NCBI GenBank assembly: GCA_023259175.1
Contig: JAHFQV010000003.1
Span: forward strand, 1-64,000
Source: Oxalobacteraceae bacterium
GTDB lineage: Bacteria; Pseudomonadota; Gammaproteobacteria; Burkholderiales; Burkholderiaceae_D
Length of the DNA stretch: 64,000 nucleotides
Direction of reading: 5' to 3'
The notes below the pieces were generated by a model, which worked only from the letters and a program-made list of their open reading frames with translations, was not told the DNA's origin and made no database searches. This document shows positions 20,930-30,226 of this stretch, in pieces. Both the position numbers and the translations under genes were made by a program. How positions within the stretch are numbered: position 1 is the stretch's first letter; each line of letters starts with the position of its first letter.

Positions 20930-21673
20930 ATGTTCAAGCATCTACGTGAAGATATTGCCAGCATCATCCAACGTGACCCAGCGGCGCGCAATGCTTGGGA
21001 GGTGTTGACTTGTTATCCGGGGCTGCAAGCGATTGTGATGCACCGTTGGGCTAGTTGGTGTTGGCGGCATGGTTTGAAGTGGCTGGGGCGCTTTATAGGC
21101 CAATTGGCACGCTTTTTTACTGGCATTGAGATACATCCTGGCGCAAGTATCGGGCAGCGCGTTTTTATTGATCATGGCTTTGGTGTGGTGATCGGTGAAA
21201 CCGCAGTGGTAGGGGATGATTGCACGATTTATCAGGGTGTTACGCTAGGGGGAACATCCTTAGCAAAAGGCGCGAAACGTCATCCTACGCTAGAAGCCGG
21301 TGTGATTGTGGGGGCGGGCGCGAAAGTCTTGGGGGCATTTACAGTCGGTGCGGGCGCTAAAATTGGTTCTAATTCCGTCGTGGTAAAGCCAGTACCGGCG
21401 GGTGCAACGGCAGTCGGTAATCCAGCCCATCTGGTACACGCTGAAACCATAGAGCCTTCACTTGAAGCGCCTTGCTTTAGTGCTTATGGGGTGACGGCCA
21501 ATGGTGATGATCCTATTTCTAAGGCTTTTCGTCAGTTGGCCGACCATGTGTGCCAGCAGCAAGCGCAGATCGAAAAATTATGTTCAACCATGTCCGCGGC
21601 GGGCATCCTTTGCGAGCCTATGCCGGAAGAAAAACGTTTAGAAGCCGAGGCGATTACGCAATTGGTTGATTGA
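20930..21673 (+). CDS. cysE: Serine O-acetyltransferase
   Basis: Acetylates L-serine with acetyl-CoA to feed cysteine synthesis. In 247 residues it has the N-terminal helical domain and a left-handed beta helix with hexapeptide repeats ([38 protein letters not shown]). His in [12 protein letters not shown] is the usual catalytic residue. The protein has a 60-residue extension after the helix (from about 190) seen in other Burkholderiales. It is convergent with lpxH: the stops are 25 nt apart and the gap is made of short repeats. Confidence 0.94.
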   Translation: MFKHLREDIASIIQRDPAARNAWEVLTCYPGLQAIVMHRWASWCWRHGLKWLGRFIGQLARFFTGIEIHPGASIGQRVFIDHGFGVVIGETAVVGDDCTIYQGVTLGGTSLAKGAKRHPTLEAGVIVGAGAKVLGAFTVGAGAKIGSNSVVVKPVPAGATAVGNPAHLVHAETIEPSLEAPCFSAYGVTANGDDPISKAFRQLADHVCQQQAQIEKLCSTMSAAGILCEPMPEEKRLEAEAITQLVD

Positions 21674-21708
21674 GCTTATGTTGCACTTGAGTTGAGCCTA
21701 AATTGAGC
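21671..21708. repeat. Degenerate 11-bp periodic repeat at the cysE stop
   Basis: From the cysE stop (TGA at 21671) the sequence repeats with an 11-nt period: TGAGCTTATGT, TGCACTTGAGT, TGAGCCTAAAT, TGAGC. Three of the four units open with TGA. Identity between units is only about 7-8 of 11. The array also spans the stop codon of lpxH on the other strand (21698-21700), so both convergent genes end in it. Confidence 0.5.
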
Positions 21709-22489
21709 AAGCTTGCCATTGCCCTTCGGCGTTAAGGCACAGCCAGCCACCGCGCTGCGCTGTTGGGTCTTCATAATCCCAATCGGGCAGGACCCAGCGC
21801 TGAGCGCCGTTTTCTTGATGGACGGCAGGGCGGTGAGTGTGGCCGTGGATCAGCATTTCGCAAGGATGGGCGTGCAGTAATGCATTCACGGCATCTTGAT
21901 TCACATCCATGATACTCATGGTTTTGGTTTTTTGGTCGGCGATACTGGCGATCCGCATGCTTTCGATGATGGCTTTTCTTTCGTCCAGTGGTTTGGCTAA
22001 AAACGCATTTTGCCAAGCCGCTTGTCTGACCATCGTACGAAATTGCATATAGTTGATGTCGTCGGTACATAGGGCATCTCCGTGCGCCAGCGTTAATCGC
22101 ATCGTCTTGAGCTTAACTTCAACTGGGTCGGGCAAAATCTGCGCACCAATGGCTTTGGCAAAAGTCTCGCCAACTAAAAAATCACGATTGCCGGCTATCC
22201 AAAAAAGCTGCACGCCACGATGACTTAACTCTGCCAGTGCGTTTAATACAGCGCAATGTCCAGGATGTTCGAGGTCATCGTCGCCAGCCCAATATTCAAA
22301 TAGATCGCCCAGTAAATAAAGCCGTTCGCTGTGGGGCGCATGCTCGGTGAGAAATTTCAGAAACGCACGCTCGGTGCGCGGCCTCGACTCGCATAAATGA
22401 ACATCAGAAACGAAAAGCGCAAGCGCCTTGAATGTGGGGCTTGCGCTTCTCGGGTTTTGCATCGGGTCTGCCAACGGATCTGCCAACAT
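21698..22489 (-). CDS. lpxH: UDP-2,3-diacylglucosamine diphosphatase
   Basis: Calcineurin-like phosphoesterase that hydrolyses UDP-2,3-diacylglucosamine to lipid X in lipid A synthesis, at the inner membrane. All metal-binding motifs are present: SDVHL, GDLFEYWAGDD, GNRDF, LAHGD and HGHTHRP. It has 263 residues including about 20 extra at the N-terminus if the ATG at 22489 is used (an AAGGA site lies 11 nt upstream); the ATG at 22462 would give a more standard length. It follows ppiB by 15 nt, a common lpxH-ppiB arrangement. Confidence 0.94.
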   Translation of the reverse strand: MLADPLADPMQNPRSASPTFKALALFVSDVHLCESRPRTERAFLKFLTEHAPHSERLYLLGDLFEYWAGDDDLEHPGHCAVLNALAELSHRGVQLFWIAGNRDFLVGETFAKAIGAQILPDPVEVKLKTMRLTLAHGDALCTDDINYMQFRTMVRQAAWQNAFLAKPLDERKAIIESMRIASIADQKTKTMSIMDVNQDAVNALLHAHPCEMLIHGHTHRPAVHQENGAQRWVLPDWDYEDPTAQRGGWLCLNAEGQWQACSI

Positions 22490-22504
22490 GTTAGGCTTTT
22501 GTCC

Positions 22505-22993
22505 TTAAACGATTTCGGCTTTTTCAATCACGATGGCTTCGACTGGAACATCGGAGTACATGCCAGAGCGGGTTGTTTTGCAAGCAGAAATTTGATCCAC
22601 AATTTCCTTACCTTCCGCCACTTCACCAAACACGCAATAACCCCAGCCATCTTGTCCTGGATAGTCGAGAAAATTATTGTTGACGGTGTTTATGAAAAAT
22701 TGGGCAGAGGCGGAGTGCGGGTCGCTGGTGCGCGCCATCGCTAGGGTGTAAGGCGTATTTTTGAGACCATTTTTCGCTTCGTTTTCAACGGGTTCATTCG
22801 TTGGTTTTTGATTCATTCCGGCTTCGAAGCCACCGCCTTGAATCATGAAGCCGCGAATGACGCGATGAAAAATCGTGCCAGTGTAGTGACCCGCTTCAAC
22901 GTAAGCTAAAAAATTTGCCACCGTTTTCGGCGCTTTTTCTGCGTTGAGTTCGATTTTGATTGCACCTAAATTGGTGGTAAGTAAAACGGCCAT
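22505..22993 (-). CDS. ppiB: Cytoplasmic peptidyl-prolyl isomerase (cyclophilin B type)
   Basis: A 162-residue cyclophilin with no signal peptide that catalyses proline isomerisation during folding. The signature FHRVIRGFMIQGGGF carries the catalytic Arg, and ARTSDPHSASAQFFIN the substrate-binding residues. The ATG at 22993 is preceded on the minus strand by an AAGAGGA site. It lies downstream of the exported paralogue (23163-23912) and upstream of lpxH, probably in one message. Confidence 0.96.
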   Translation of the reverse strand: MAVLLTTNLGAIKIELNAEKAPKTVANFLAYVEAGHYTGTIFHRVIRGFMIQGGGFEAGMNQKPTNEPVENEAKNGLKNTPYTLAMARTSDPHSASAQFFINTVNNNFLDYPGQDGWGYCVFGEVAEGKEIVDQISACKTTRSGMYSDVPVEAIVIEKAEIV

Positions 22994-23125
22994 GTTTATC
23001 CTCTTTTAAAAAAACGTAAATAACTTCAAACTAGATTTTTCATTGAAACTGCCTTGTATCAAGCGATGCCTAAGTCTGTATCGCTAATTTGCAAGAAATA
23101 TCTGTGAGAAATGGGTAGCTTTTGC

Positions 23126-23165
23126 GCTGTAATTAGTTGCGATTAGTTGCTATTGGTTGCGATTA
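23126..23165. repeat. 10-bp tandem units at the stop of the exported cyclophilin gene
   Basis: Read on the minus strand from the stop codon, four 10-nt units follow one another: TAATCGCAAC, CAATAGCAAC, TAATCGCAAC, TAATTACAGC. The first TAA is the stop; two of the other three units repeat it, each shifted one base in frame. The first and third units are identical. Confidence 0.75.
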
Positions 23166-23912
23166 TTTGATAACTTTCATCGTCAAAATGGTAATCGGCT
23201 TTATCGGAACATTTTTGTGTATGCTCATCACATCGGTGGGCACCACTTTGATTTTTTCAACGACGTCCCAACCTTCAATCACACGACCAAACGGCGTATA
23301 GCCCGCCGTGGCGTTGAGTGCTTGGATGCGTGGCAAGGTGACGGTCTCGCCATTTTTATTGATTTGAACGGGGTCGCCGGGGGGAAGTTCTTGATGATCT
23401 AAGAATTCATTGACGTTGACGTTGATGTAGAACTGCGCACGCGCTGAATTTGGGTCGCTCATTCGTGCCATTGCAATCGTACCGAGATCATTTTTCAATC
23501 CCCATTTGAGCGCCAATGCGGCCTCGGATGGAATCGGTTTGTCAGTCGGTTTTTCATTCATCTTGGCATCCATACCGCCACCTTGAATCATGAAATTGTC
23601 GATGACCCGATGAAATATCGTTTTGTTGTATTGGCCTTTTTTGACGTAATGCAAAAAATTATCCACCGTCTTGGGAGCGCTCTCTGGGTAGAGTTCCAGC
23701 GTAATATTGCCCATGCTGGTTTTCATCTGCACTTTAATGGTTTTTTGTGCGGGTGCTGGTGGTGTTTGCACTTGTGGTGTCGGATTTGGACTCGTTTCGC
23801 TCTGAGTGGTGGTCTGTGCCGAGACAGTGATTGCGAGCAAGCTCACACTGAGGCCTAGACAAAAACGCGAGGCGTAGCGACTTAAATGGCGGATGGATTT
23901 GCACGGATTCAA
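23163..23912 (-). CDS. ppiA: Exported peptidyl-prolyl cis-trans isomerase (cyclophilin)
   Basis: A 249-residue cyclophilin with a signal peptide (about 1-32, ending ITVSAQ) followed by a Pro/Thr/Gln-rich linker and the cyclophilin domain. FHRVIDNFMIQGGGMD and ARMSDPNSARAQFYIN are the catalytic signatures. It should assist folding in the periplasm. The start is a TTG at 23912, supported by a strong GAGGAG site 6 nt upstream. It is a paralogue of the cytoplasmic ppiB next door. The symbol ppiA is by function and location. Confidence 0.92.
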   Translation of the reverse strand: MNPCKSIRHLSRYASRFCLGLSVSLLAITVSAQTTTQSETSPNPTPQVQTPPAPAQKTIKVQMKTSMGNITLELYPESAPKTVDNFLHYVKKGQYNKTIFHRVIDNFMIQGGGMDAKMNEKPTDKPIPSEAALALKWGLKNDLGTIAMARMSDPNSARAQFYINVNVNEFLDHQELPPGDPVQINKNGETVTLPRIQALNATAGYTPFGRVIEGWDVVEKIKVVPTDVMSIHKNVPIKPITILTMKVIK

Positions 23913-23954
23913 TTTGTACTCCTCATGTTTTTTCTTGATCTAAATTTAGCTGGG

Positions 23955-25709
23955 CTAGTTACCCGTTTTTTCCTGTTTGATCAACCAAATCCCGTCTCGC
24001 TTGATCATGACCAAGGTCTTTCGACTGTTGGCGATGAGACTGCCAGATTGATAGTGCTGGCGGAATTTGAAATTCGCATGATCGCCGTTGATCGTGATGT
24101 CGGGTGCTTCTAATTTAATGCTGATTTTTCCCTTACCTTCAATTCTCGACCTGCGATCCTCCATCCATTCCTTACGGGATTCGCCGTCGGGTGTTTGGAA
24201 ATCTCGCGCATAGTGGGCGAAGTAAGCTTTCGTGTTTTTACTGCTCCAAGCATTCAGCCAATGTTCAACGGTTTTCTGTAATTCAGACTGTGCACTTGCA
24301 TTGGCGCGCGCCTGCTGCGGTAGCTTGGGTGTGGCGCGAATCGATTCATTATTACGGCTCGATTCTAGTTTGCTTTCCTTGTGCGCGTCTTCAATCTCTA
24401 ATTTGCTACCTGCAATGAAATTTTGTTCTTCAAAAACGATACGCCACTGACCGGCTTGTTTTGCCCAATATTGATGCCAACGGTATGCCGCATTGCCGCG
24501 ATTACTGCTGATTTCTTGGGTGAAGTGGTTGACGATCATTTCGTTGTGGCCGGGATAACGCATTTGTGCGACATCGCGTAATCGTACACTGATATTTTGG
24601 GTAGGGCCGAAATTTTGCTGAAGTTTTTGCAGCCATGTGGCGGCGGAGTCATTGTTGGAACTGTGAAATTGCGCACTGTAATGGCGGTTCAATTGCGCAC
24701 TCTGACCTAAACGAAAATCAGCGAGCCAATCGTCAAGCAATTTGCGTGCGGCTAGTTTTTCTTTTTGCCATTCACTGCGCGTAATAAATTGAACTTGCTC
24801 ACTAATGATGACCGGTGTTTTGGCGACTTCTACTTTTTCTGAAAGCTTCAAAAAATCGGGATTGGTCAACACGACACAGCCGTCGGATGCCAGAGGTGGT
24901 CGGCTGTAATTATTCGCGGGGACTCCGTGCAGCCAGATTCCAGAACCGCCTCGTCCATTTAACTTATCCCATTCATTTGGGTAATTTAAGGGTAGTGCAC
25001 CCGGACCATAAAAATCAGGTAGCTTCGCGCCGGGTAAGCGGTTGGTGATGAAATAGACTCCGAGTGGCGTACGTTGGTCGCCTTCCTTGGATTTTTCGAC
25101 CCCAAACCGACCTTGACTGACGTAGTAGTCATTAATCAGAACCGGTATCCCTGCTTTGTTTTCATAGACGAAGAGGCGCGCGCGCTTCGCATCCATGACC
25201 AGAGCATAGGTCTGCTCGTCACTCAAGCTTAAAAGATTGGCGGGGACAAGATCGAGTCCAGGCTTTTCTGTAATGGCACGGATTCGTACTAAGGCTTCTT
25301 CGCGCAAGTCTTTCAGTCGGTCACTGGCACCATTATTGCCTAGACTAGTCAAGGCTGGCATGGACGGATTATTGCTGGGATTAAAAGGCGCAATGGCGCG
25401 GGTACGCATGGCGATTAAATCGCCGCGAATTAAATGCCCCAATTGGAAATTCGGATAAGCAGTTAGCAGGGTATCGACCTTGCTGTTTGCTTGAGTGAAT
25501 TGATTGTGCGCTAAGCTTTGATAGACCTCAATGAGCAATTGATCCGGGTTCGGGCGGTTATCTGGGCTACCTGCGCTATTAGGACTGACCGGTGGTTTGG
25601 TGTTAATAGCACCGGCCGCTGTCCACAATCCAGCATTTAAATAACATGCAAGGACAAGCCTGAGGCAAAGCTTACGCTGACGCGCGGCACGACAAAAAAA
25701 ATCGACCAT
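23955..25709 (-). CDS. L,D-transpeptidase (YkuD) with C-terminal NTF2-like domains
   Basis: A 584-residue exported protein with a signal-like N-terminus, a helical region (about 55-150), and a YkuD catalytic domain (about 167-300). The active site is visible as His261 (WLHGVP) and S275-D-G-C278 (PPLASDGCVVL), where Cys278 would be the nucleophile; the usual motif reads SHGC, so Asp replaces His. After it come two alpha+beta segments that look NTF2/SnoaL-like (about 330-440 and 478-584). The last matches the C-terminus of the neighbouring TPR protein. Such enzymes crosslink peptidoglycan or attach proteins to it; the acceptor is unknown. It overlaps the TPR gene stop by 1 nt. Confidence 0.85.
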   Translation of the reverse strand: MVDFFCRAARQRKLCLRLVLACYLNAGLWTAAGAINTKPPVSPNSAGSPDNRPNPDQLLIEVYQSLAHNQFTQANSKVDTLLTAYPNFQLGHLIRGDLIAMRTRAIAPFNPSNNPSMPALTSLGNNGASDRLKDLREEALVRIRAITEKPGLDLVPANLLSLSDEQTYALVMDAKRARLFVYENKAGIPVLINDYYVSQGRFGVEKSKEGDQRTPLGVYFITNRLPGAKLPDFYGPGALPLNYPNEWDKLNGRGGSGIWLHGVPANNYSRPPLASDGCVVLTNPDFLKLSEKVEVAKTPVIISEQVQFITRSEWQKEKLAARKLLDDWLADFRLGQSAQLNRHYSAQFHSSNNDSAATWLQKLQQNFGPTQNISVRLRDVAQMRYPGHNEMIVNHFTQEISSNRGNAAYRWHQYWAKQAGQWRIVFEEQNFIAGSKLEIEDAHKESKLESSRNNESIRATPKLPQQARANASAQSELQKTVEHWLNAWSSKNTKAYFAHYARDFQTPDGESRKEWMEDRRSRIEGKGKISIKLEAPDITINGDHANFKFRQHYQSGSLIANSRKTLVMIKRDGIWLIKQEKTGN

Positions 25710-26716
25710 TAGCTACCCGAACGTTCCTGCTTAATGAGCCACTTGCCGTCTTGTTTGGTGAGGACCAAAATTTTGCGACTACTTGAACTTAAGCGATCCG
25801 AAACATAATGCTGGCGAAATTTAATAGTCGCACTATTGCCGTCGATGTCGATTTTTGGGTCATCGATATTGACTTTGATTTTGCCCTTGCTTTCGATTTT
25901 TGCACGGCGATCATCAGCCCAATTTGAACGTGATTCACCATTCGGCGTTTGGAAATCTTTAGCGTAGTGGGCCAAGTATTTGTTGACCTCCTGATTACTC
26001 CAATCTTTGGCCCAAGATTCGACGGCAGTTAGGACGACCTCTTTGTCATTGCTGACAGGTGGCGTGGAATTCGTTTTCACTAAAGCTTTGACATCGGCTG
26101 GTTTGCTGGTAACAACGGCGTTTGGGGCGGCTGTTGTCGCCGGGGCGGCTGGGTTGGCGGCGACCGGATTAACAGGGCTGAGTTTGGGATTGGTGCCGCC
26201 GGTGGTATTGCCAATCAAGTTTTTGACGAGATTTAATTTAAGTTTGGCCGTGGAATTATTCGAATCAAGTTGTAAGGCTTTGTCATAGGCTTGGCTGGCT
26301 AATTTGGCATAGACATCGCCCAAATTTTCATGGGCTGTGCCATAGGTTGGATTAGTGCGAATGGCCATTTCTAAGGCTGCGCTGGCTTTAACGTATTGAC
26401 CGTTGGCGGCATATAACACGGCCAAATTATTGTAAGGCTCAGGCAGTTCCGGATAATCGTCCGTGAGTTTCGTAAAAACGGTAATGGCTTCGGCTGATTT
26501 ATTTTGTTCGGTCAAAATTAAACCCTTTAAGAAACGCATTTGCGCGTCTTTGGGTTTGCTCACGAGGGACGCATCTATTTTTTTGAGGGCTTCGTTGAGT
26601 TGTCCCGCTTTGTATAATTTGCTTGCGTCGCTGGCATCATCGGCATTCGCAATGAGGGGTGTCGCGCAAAATAAGAGGGTCGATAGGGCTATCGCTGAAT
26701 GAAATGAGGTTCGCAT
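25709..26716 (-). CDS. Exported TPR protein with C-terminal NTF2-like domain
   Basis: A 335-residue protein with a signal peptide (about 1-25, ending ANA), tetratricopeptide repeats (about 28-165), a Pro/Ala/Thr-rich linker (about 168-220) and a 110-residue C-terminal domain. That domain shares the pattern DFQTPxGESRxxWxxDRRxxIExKGKI and a WLIKQExxG end with the L,D-transpeptidase encoded next. TAATG overlap shows translational coupling. The two probably act together in the envelope; the TPR part may bind partners. The precise function is not known to me. Confidence 0.82.
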   Translation of the reverse strand: MRTSFHSAIALSTLLFCATPLIANADDASDASKLYKAGQLNEALKKIDASLVSKPKDAQMRFLKGLILTEQNKSAEAITVFTKLTDDYPELPEPYNNLAVLYAANGQYVKASAALEMAIRTNPTYGTAHENLGDVYAKLASQAYDKALQLDSNNSTAKLKLNLVKNLIGNTTGGTNPKLSPVNPVAANPAAPATTAAPNAVVTSKPADVKALVKTNSTPPVSNDKEVVLTAVESWAKDWSNQEVNKYLAHYAKDFQTPNGESRSNWADDRRAKIESKGKIKVNIDDPKIDIDGNSATIKFRQHYVSDRLSSSSRKILVLTKQDGKWLIKQERSGS

Positions 26717-27077
26717 AATAGTGGTAGAAGCGCCTTGTTCTAGCTAGAGGAATGTTCTTGCAATTTTGCGTCCAAGAATAGCGATTTTCATGACTCTGCC
26801 GAAAATGCTTAGTCTAGGGCGCTCGGAAAAGATGTAATTGTATTCTTGTTTGGAGGGAAATTATTCAAAAATTTTTTGCACCTGTGTTTTTAGTACCAAA
26901 ATACGCTCTGCTCCTTCATTTGTTTTCCAAACCTAACGTAAAAAAATCTCGTTTTTAGGCAATATCATGTAAAATCAGCGGCTTTCGATCTTTCGGTGCT
27001 GTGCTTGTGCTGTCAAAAAAATAAAGTATCAACAGCCTAGTTTTAAAAAACGCGGAAAATAAAAAATAGAATAAGTG
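26717..27077. other. Intergenic divergent promoter region
   Basis: About 360 nt between the minus-strand TPR gene and the + strand glycosylase gene, without a credible reading frame. It must hold promoters for both directions. On the + strand a TAAAAT at 26970-26975 is a plausible -10, but the -35 is poor. I see no operator-like palindrome. A cysS gene, expected here in related genomes, is absent. Confidence 0.5.
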
Positions 27078-27725
27078 ATGACTACCGCCAATCCAGCCAA
27101 AAAAAATGAATTGCAAGTGCCTACCTATTGGGAGCAGGCAAAACAAGAACTAATGAAGCGTGATCGCATTTTACGTAAGCTGATTCCTTTGTTTGGTGAC
27201 TTGTATTTGTTGGGACGCGATGATCCATTTACGACCTTGACGCGATCCATCATTGCGCAGCAAATTTCGGCGCAAGCGGCCAATAGTTTGTGGGAAACTT
27301 ACTTGCAGGTGTGTCCGAAGTCGAGTCCCGCAGAAGTATTGGATGTGGGACGTGAAGCCTTGATGGGCTGCGGTTTGTCGAAACGAAAAACAGAATATAT
27401 TTTAGACCTGGCGCGGCATTTTAAGGAAGACAAACTCCATGTGAGTAAGTGGGCTGAAATGTCGGACGAGCAGGTGATTGCTGATTTGGTCCAAATTCGT
27501 GGAATTAGTCGTTGGACCGCAGAGATGTTTTTGATTTTTAATTTATTACGCCCTAATATCTTACCTTTGGATGATCCAGGCTTAAATGCGGGAATCAGCC
27601 AGAATTATTTTTCTGGGGAGCCCGTTTCGCGTATTGATTTACGCGAAGTCGCCGCGAATTGGGAACCTTGGCGTACTGTCGCAACATGGTATATGTGGCG
27701 CAGTTTGGATGTAAAATCTGATTGA
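27078..27725 (+). CDS. DNA-3-methyladenine glycosylase II family
   Basis: A 215-residue HhH-GPD DNA glycosylase that removes alkylated bases. The helix-hairpin-helix and catalytic Asp region reads DLVQIRGISRWTAEMFLIFNL followed by PLDDPGL, and an N-terminal helix holds TLTRSIIAQQISAQAANSLWETYL. It lacks the N-terminal domain of E. coli AlkA, and so is the short form common next to accA in Burkholderiales. The ATG at 27078 is used; a GTG immediately before is possible. Confidence 0.9.
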   Translation: MTTANPAKKNELQVPTYWEQAKQELMKRDRILRKLIPLFGDLYLLGRDDPFTTLTRSIIAQQISAQAANSLWETYLQVCPKSSPAEVLDVGREALMGCGLSKRKTEYILDLARHFKEDKLHVSKWAEMSDEQVIADLVQIRGISRWTAEMFLIFNLLRPNILPLDDPGLNAGISQNYFSGEPVSRIDLREVAANWEPWRTVATWYMWRSLDVKSD

Positions 27726-27748
27726 TTGAAGTTAAATTGAAGTTAAAT
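27723..27748. repeat. 11-bp direct repeat after the glycosylase stop
   Basis: Right after the stop TGA (27723) come two perfect 11-bp copies, TGAAGTTAAAT at 27727-27737 and 27738-27748, each opening with a TGA triplet. Confidence 0.8.
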
Positions 27749-27761
27749 TTTTATAGTGACT

Positions 27762-27783
27762 AACTCGTGTGTGAGTTTTTTTT
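27762..27783 (+). terminator. Weak terminator-like hairpin before accA
   Basis: A 5-bp stem AACTC / GAGTT (27762-27766 and 27773-27777) followed by an unbroken T-run to 27783. The stem is short, so termination would be partial. It ends 12 nt before the accA start, close enough to affect the accA ribosome-binding site (GAAGGGG). Confidence 0.4.
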
Positions 27784-27795
27784 GAAGGGGACACG

Positions 27796-28770
27796 ATGAC
27801 TAAAACGACATTTCTAGGATTCGAGCAATCGATCGCTGAGCTTGAAACTAAAATTGAAGAACTTCGTTTTGTACAGGATGATTCCGCAGTTGACATCTCC
27901 GAAGAAATTGACCGGCTTTCCCAAAAAAGCCAAATGCTGACCAAGGATATTTATTCGAAACTCAGCCCTTGGCAAGTTTCGCAAATCTCGCGTCACCCTC
28001 AGCGTCCTTATACGCTCGATTATATTTCTCAGATTTTTACCGATTTTCACGAATTGCACGGCGATCGCTCGTTCTCAGATGACCTAGCAATTGTCGGTGG
28101 TTTGGCGCGCTTTAATGGTCAGGCCTGTATGGTGATCGGCCATCAAAAAGGGCGCGATACGAAAGAGCGGGCATTGCGCAATTTTGGCATGCCTAAACCA
28201 GAAGGCTATCGCAAGGCGATGCGCTTGATGAAATTGGCCGAGAAATTTGAAATTCCTGTGTTTACTTTCATCGACACCACAGGTGCTTGGCCGGGTATCG
28301 ACGCGGAAGAACGCGGGCAATCCGAAGCGATTGGCCATAGTCTGTATGTGATGGCCGAACTGAAAGTACCTTTGATTGCGACCATCATTGGCGAAGGTGG
28401 CTCGGGCGGTGCCTTGGCGCTGGCAGTGGGCGACTCGGTCTTGATGCTGCAGTATGCCACTTACTCGGTTATTTCCCCAGAAGGTTGTGCCTCAATTTTG
28501 TGGAAGACTTCGGAGCGCGCTTGTGACGCTGCGGAAGCCTTAGGTTTGACCGCAAATCGCCTTAAAGCCATGGGCTTGATCGATAAAATTATCAATGAAC
28601 CTTTGGGTGGCGCACATCGCGATCCTAAGCAAATGGCAGTCTTGGTGAAGCGCGCTTTGGCCGATACCTTGCGTCAATTCCAGGGTGTGAAAACCAAAGA
28701 TTTGCTCGCCGCACGCCACGAAAAATTGATGAGCTACGGAAAATTTAAGGAAACCCGGGTTTCAGAATGA
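27796..28770 (+). CDS. accA: Acetyl-CoA carboxylase carboxyltransferase subunit alpha
   Basis: Alpha half of the carboxyltransferase that makes malonyl-CoA for fatty-acid synthesis, working with AccD. At 324 residues it has the normal length, with the [18 protein letters not shown] start of the crotonase-like fold and the oxyanion segments [15 protein letters not shown] and [11 protein letters not shown]. An AAGGGG site precedes the ATG. Its stop overlaps the tilS start by 4 nt. Confidence 0.97.
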   Translation: MTKTTFLGFEQSIAELETKIEELRFVQDDSAVDISEEIDRLSQKSQMLTKDIYSKLSPWQVSQISRHPQRPYTLDYISQIFTDFHELHGDRSFSDDLAIVGGLARFNGQACMVIGHQKGRDTKERALRNFGMPKPEGYRKAMRLMKLAEKFEIPVFTFIDTTGAWPGIDAEERGQSEAIGHSLYVMAELKVPLIATIIGEGGSGGALALAVGDSVLMLQYATYSVISPEGCASILWKTSERACDAAEALGLTANRLKAMGLIDKIINEPLGGAHRDPKQMAVLVKRALADTLRQFQGVKTKDLLAARHEKLMSYGKFKETRVSE

Positions 28771-30215
28771 AAGCATGCGTTGCCGACGAGTTTGAAAGTC
28801 GTGTGTTCGGCCAAGTAAAGCAAATTTTTGATTCACAAGCTCCCGAAAATATCAGTAAAGGAATCGCGTTAGCCTATAGCGGCGGACTCGATTCCTCAGT
28901 GCTCTTGGTTTTATTGCGCGACTATGCGCATCGCTATCAACTCCCATTTTTCGCATTTCATATTCATCATGGCTTAAGCGCTCATGCTGACGCTTGGCGT
29001 GCGCATTGCGCGTCGACATGTGCCGCACTTGGTGTGGCGTTTGCAAGCACCGAAGTTCAGATTCAAAGTGCAGGTGATGGCATAGAATCGGCGGCGCGGC
29101 GTGAACGTTATCGCGCATTAGGTCGTTTATGTGAAGAGCGTGAAATCAGTTATCTCTTGACCGCACATCATCAGGACGATCAGGCCGAGACGGTGTTGAT
29201 GCAAATGTTGCGCGGTACTGGTTTGCGTGGTTTGGGGGGGATGGATGAAATTAATCACGCTCCGGACTTGTTAGGCTCAGCCCATCTAAAATTGGTGCGA
29301 CCTTTGCTGATGCAAACCCGTTCGAGCTTAGAAAACTTTGCAAGCGAGCGTGGTATTGCGCACATTAGCGACGAGTCGAATCAGGATTTACAGTTTACGC
29401 GGAATGCAGTTCGACATCGTTTAATGCCCGTGCTAGAGTCAATTTCACCGAATTTTGCAGAGCGTTTTTTTCGTACTGCCCTGCATGCGCGTGCCGCCAA
29501 CCGGATTCTCGATCAGATCGCTGCCGATGATCTCAAGCGATGTTTGCAGACAAGCACAGCGGAGGCACTAGATATCCCAATGTGGCAAAGCTTGGGTGAG
29601 GATCGCATGGATAATTTACTGCGATATTGGATATTGTCGAAAAACATGCAAGCGCCGAGTACCTCAAAATTACAGGAAATGCGTAAGCAAGTCCTGCGCG
29701 CCCGTGAAGATGCTTGTGTATCCGTGTCGCACCTAAACTTTCACTTGCATCGCTATGCGAATAAAGTTTTTCTCGTCAAGCAAGCGCCTGTGATTGCCCA
29801 GTCGCGAAGCGGGGCGCTGAATCAAGAAAATGACGATACAAAAGAGCCTATTACGCTTCACTGGCAAGGTGAACCCAGCATCGATTTGCCTCAATGGCAG
29901 GGTCGATTACATTTCATCTCGGGCGACCAGGGAATTGCTCGAGCCAGTTTAAGCCTATCTCGCCTGCAAGTGCGCGCCCGAGAAGGTGGGGAGCGTTTAC
30001 GTCTAGCGAAAAATCGCCCCTCTAGGGATTTAAAAAGCCATTTTCAAACACTGCGTATTCCATTTTGGGAGCGTGCCGGTTTGCCTTTAGTGTATGCCGA
30101 CCAAGATTTAATTTTTGTCGCCCGTTTAGGATTGAACGCTGATTTTCTTGATGAGACCGACGGTGAAAAAATTCAGATTCAGTGGCAATCCTACGAAGAA
30201 ATAAATAAGCATTGA
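28767..30215 (+). CDS. tilS: tRNA(Ile)-lysidine synthase
   Basis: Converts C34 to lysidine in the CAU anticodon of tRNA-Ile2, making it read AUA and accept isoleucine. The 482-residue protein has the PP-loop SGGLDSS (residues 38-44), the HHQDDQAET motif in the N-terminal domain, a middle substrate-binding domain, and a C-terminal TilS domain with GGERLRLA. It overlaps accA by 4 nt (ATGA). Confidence 0.95.
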   Translation: MKACVADEFESRVFGQVKQIFDSQAPENISKGIALAYSGGLDSSVLLVLLRDYAHRYQLPFFAFHIHHGLSAHADAWRAHCASTCAALGVAFASTEVQIQSAGDGIESAARRERYRALGRLCEEREISYLLTAHHQDDQAETVLMQMLRGTGLRGLGGMDEINHAPDLLGSAHLKLVRPLLMQTRSSLENFASERGIAHISDESNQDLQFTRNAVRHRLMPVLESISPNFAERFFRTALHARAANRILDQIAADDLKRCLQTSTAEALDIPMWQSLGEDRMDNLLRYWILSKNMQAPSTSKLQEMRKQVLRAREDACVSVSHLNFHLHRYANKVFLVKQAPVIAQSRSGALNQENDDTKEPITLHWQGEPSIDLPQWQGRLHFISGDQGIARASLSLSRLQVRAREGGERLRLAKNRPSRDLKSHFQTLRIPFWERAGLPLVYADQDLIFVARLGLNADFLDETDGEKIQIQWQSYEEINKH

Positions 30216-30226
30216 GAAAGAATCGC

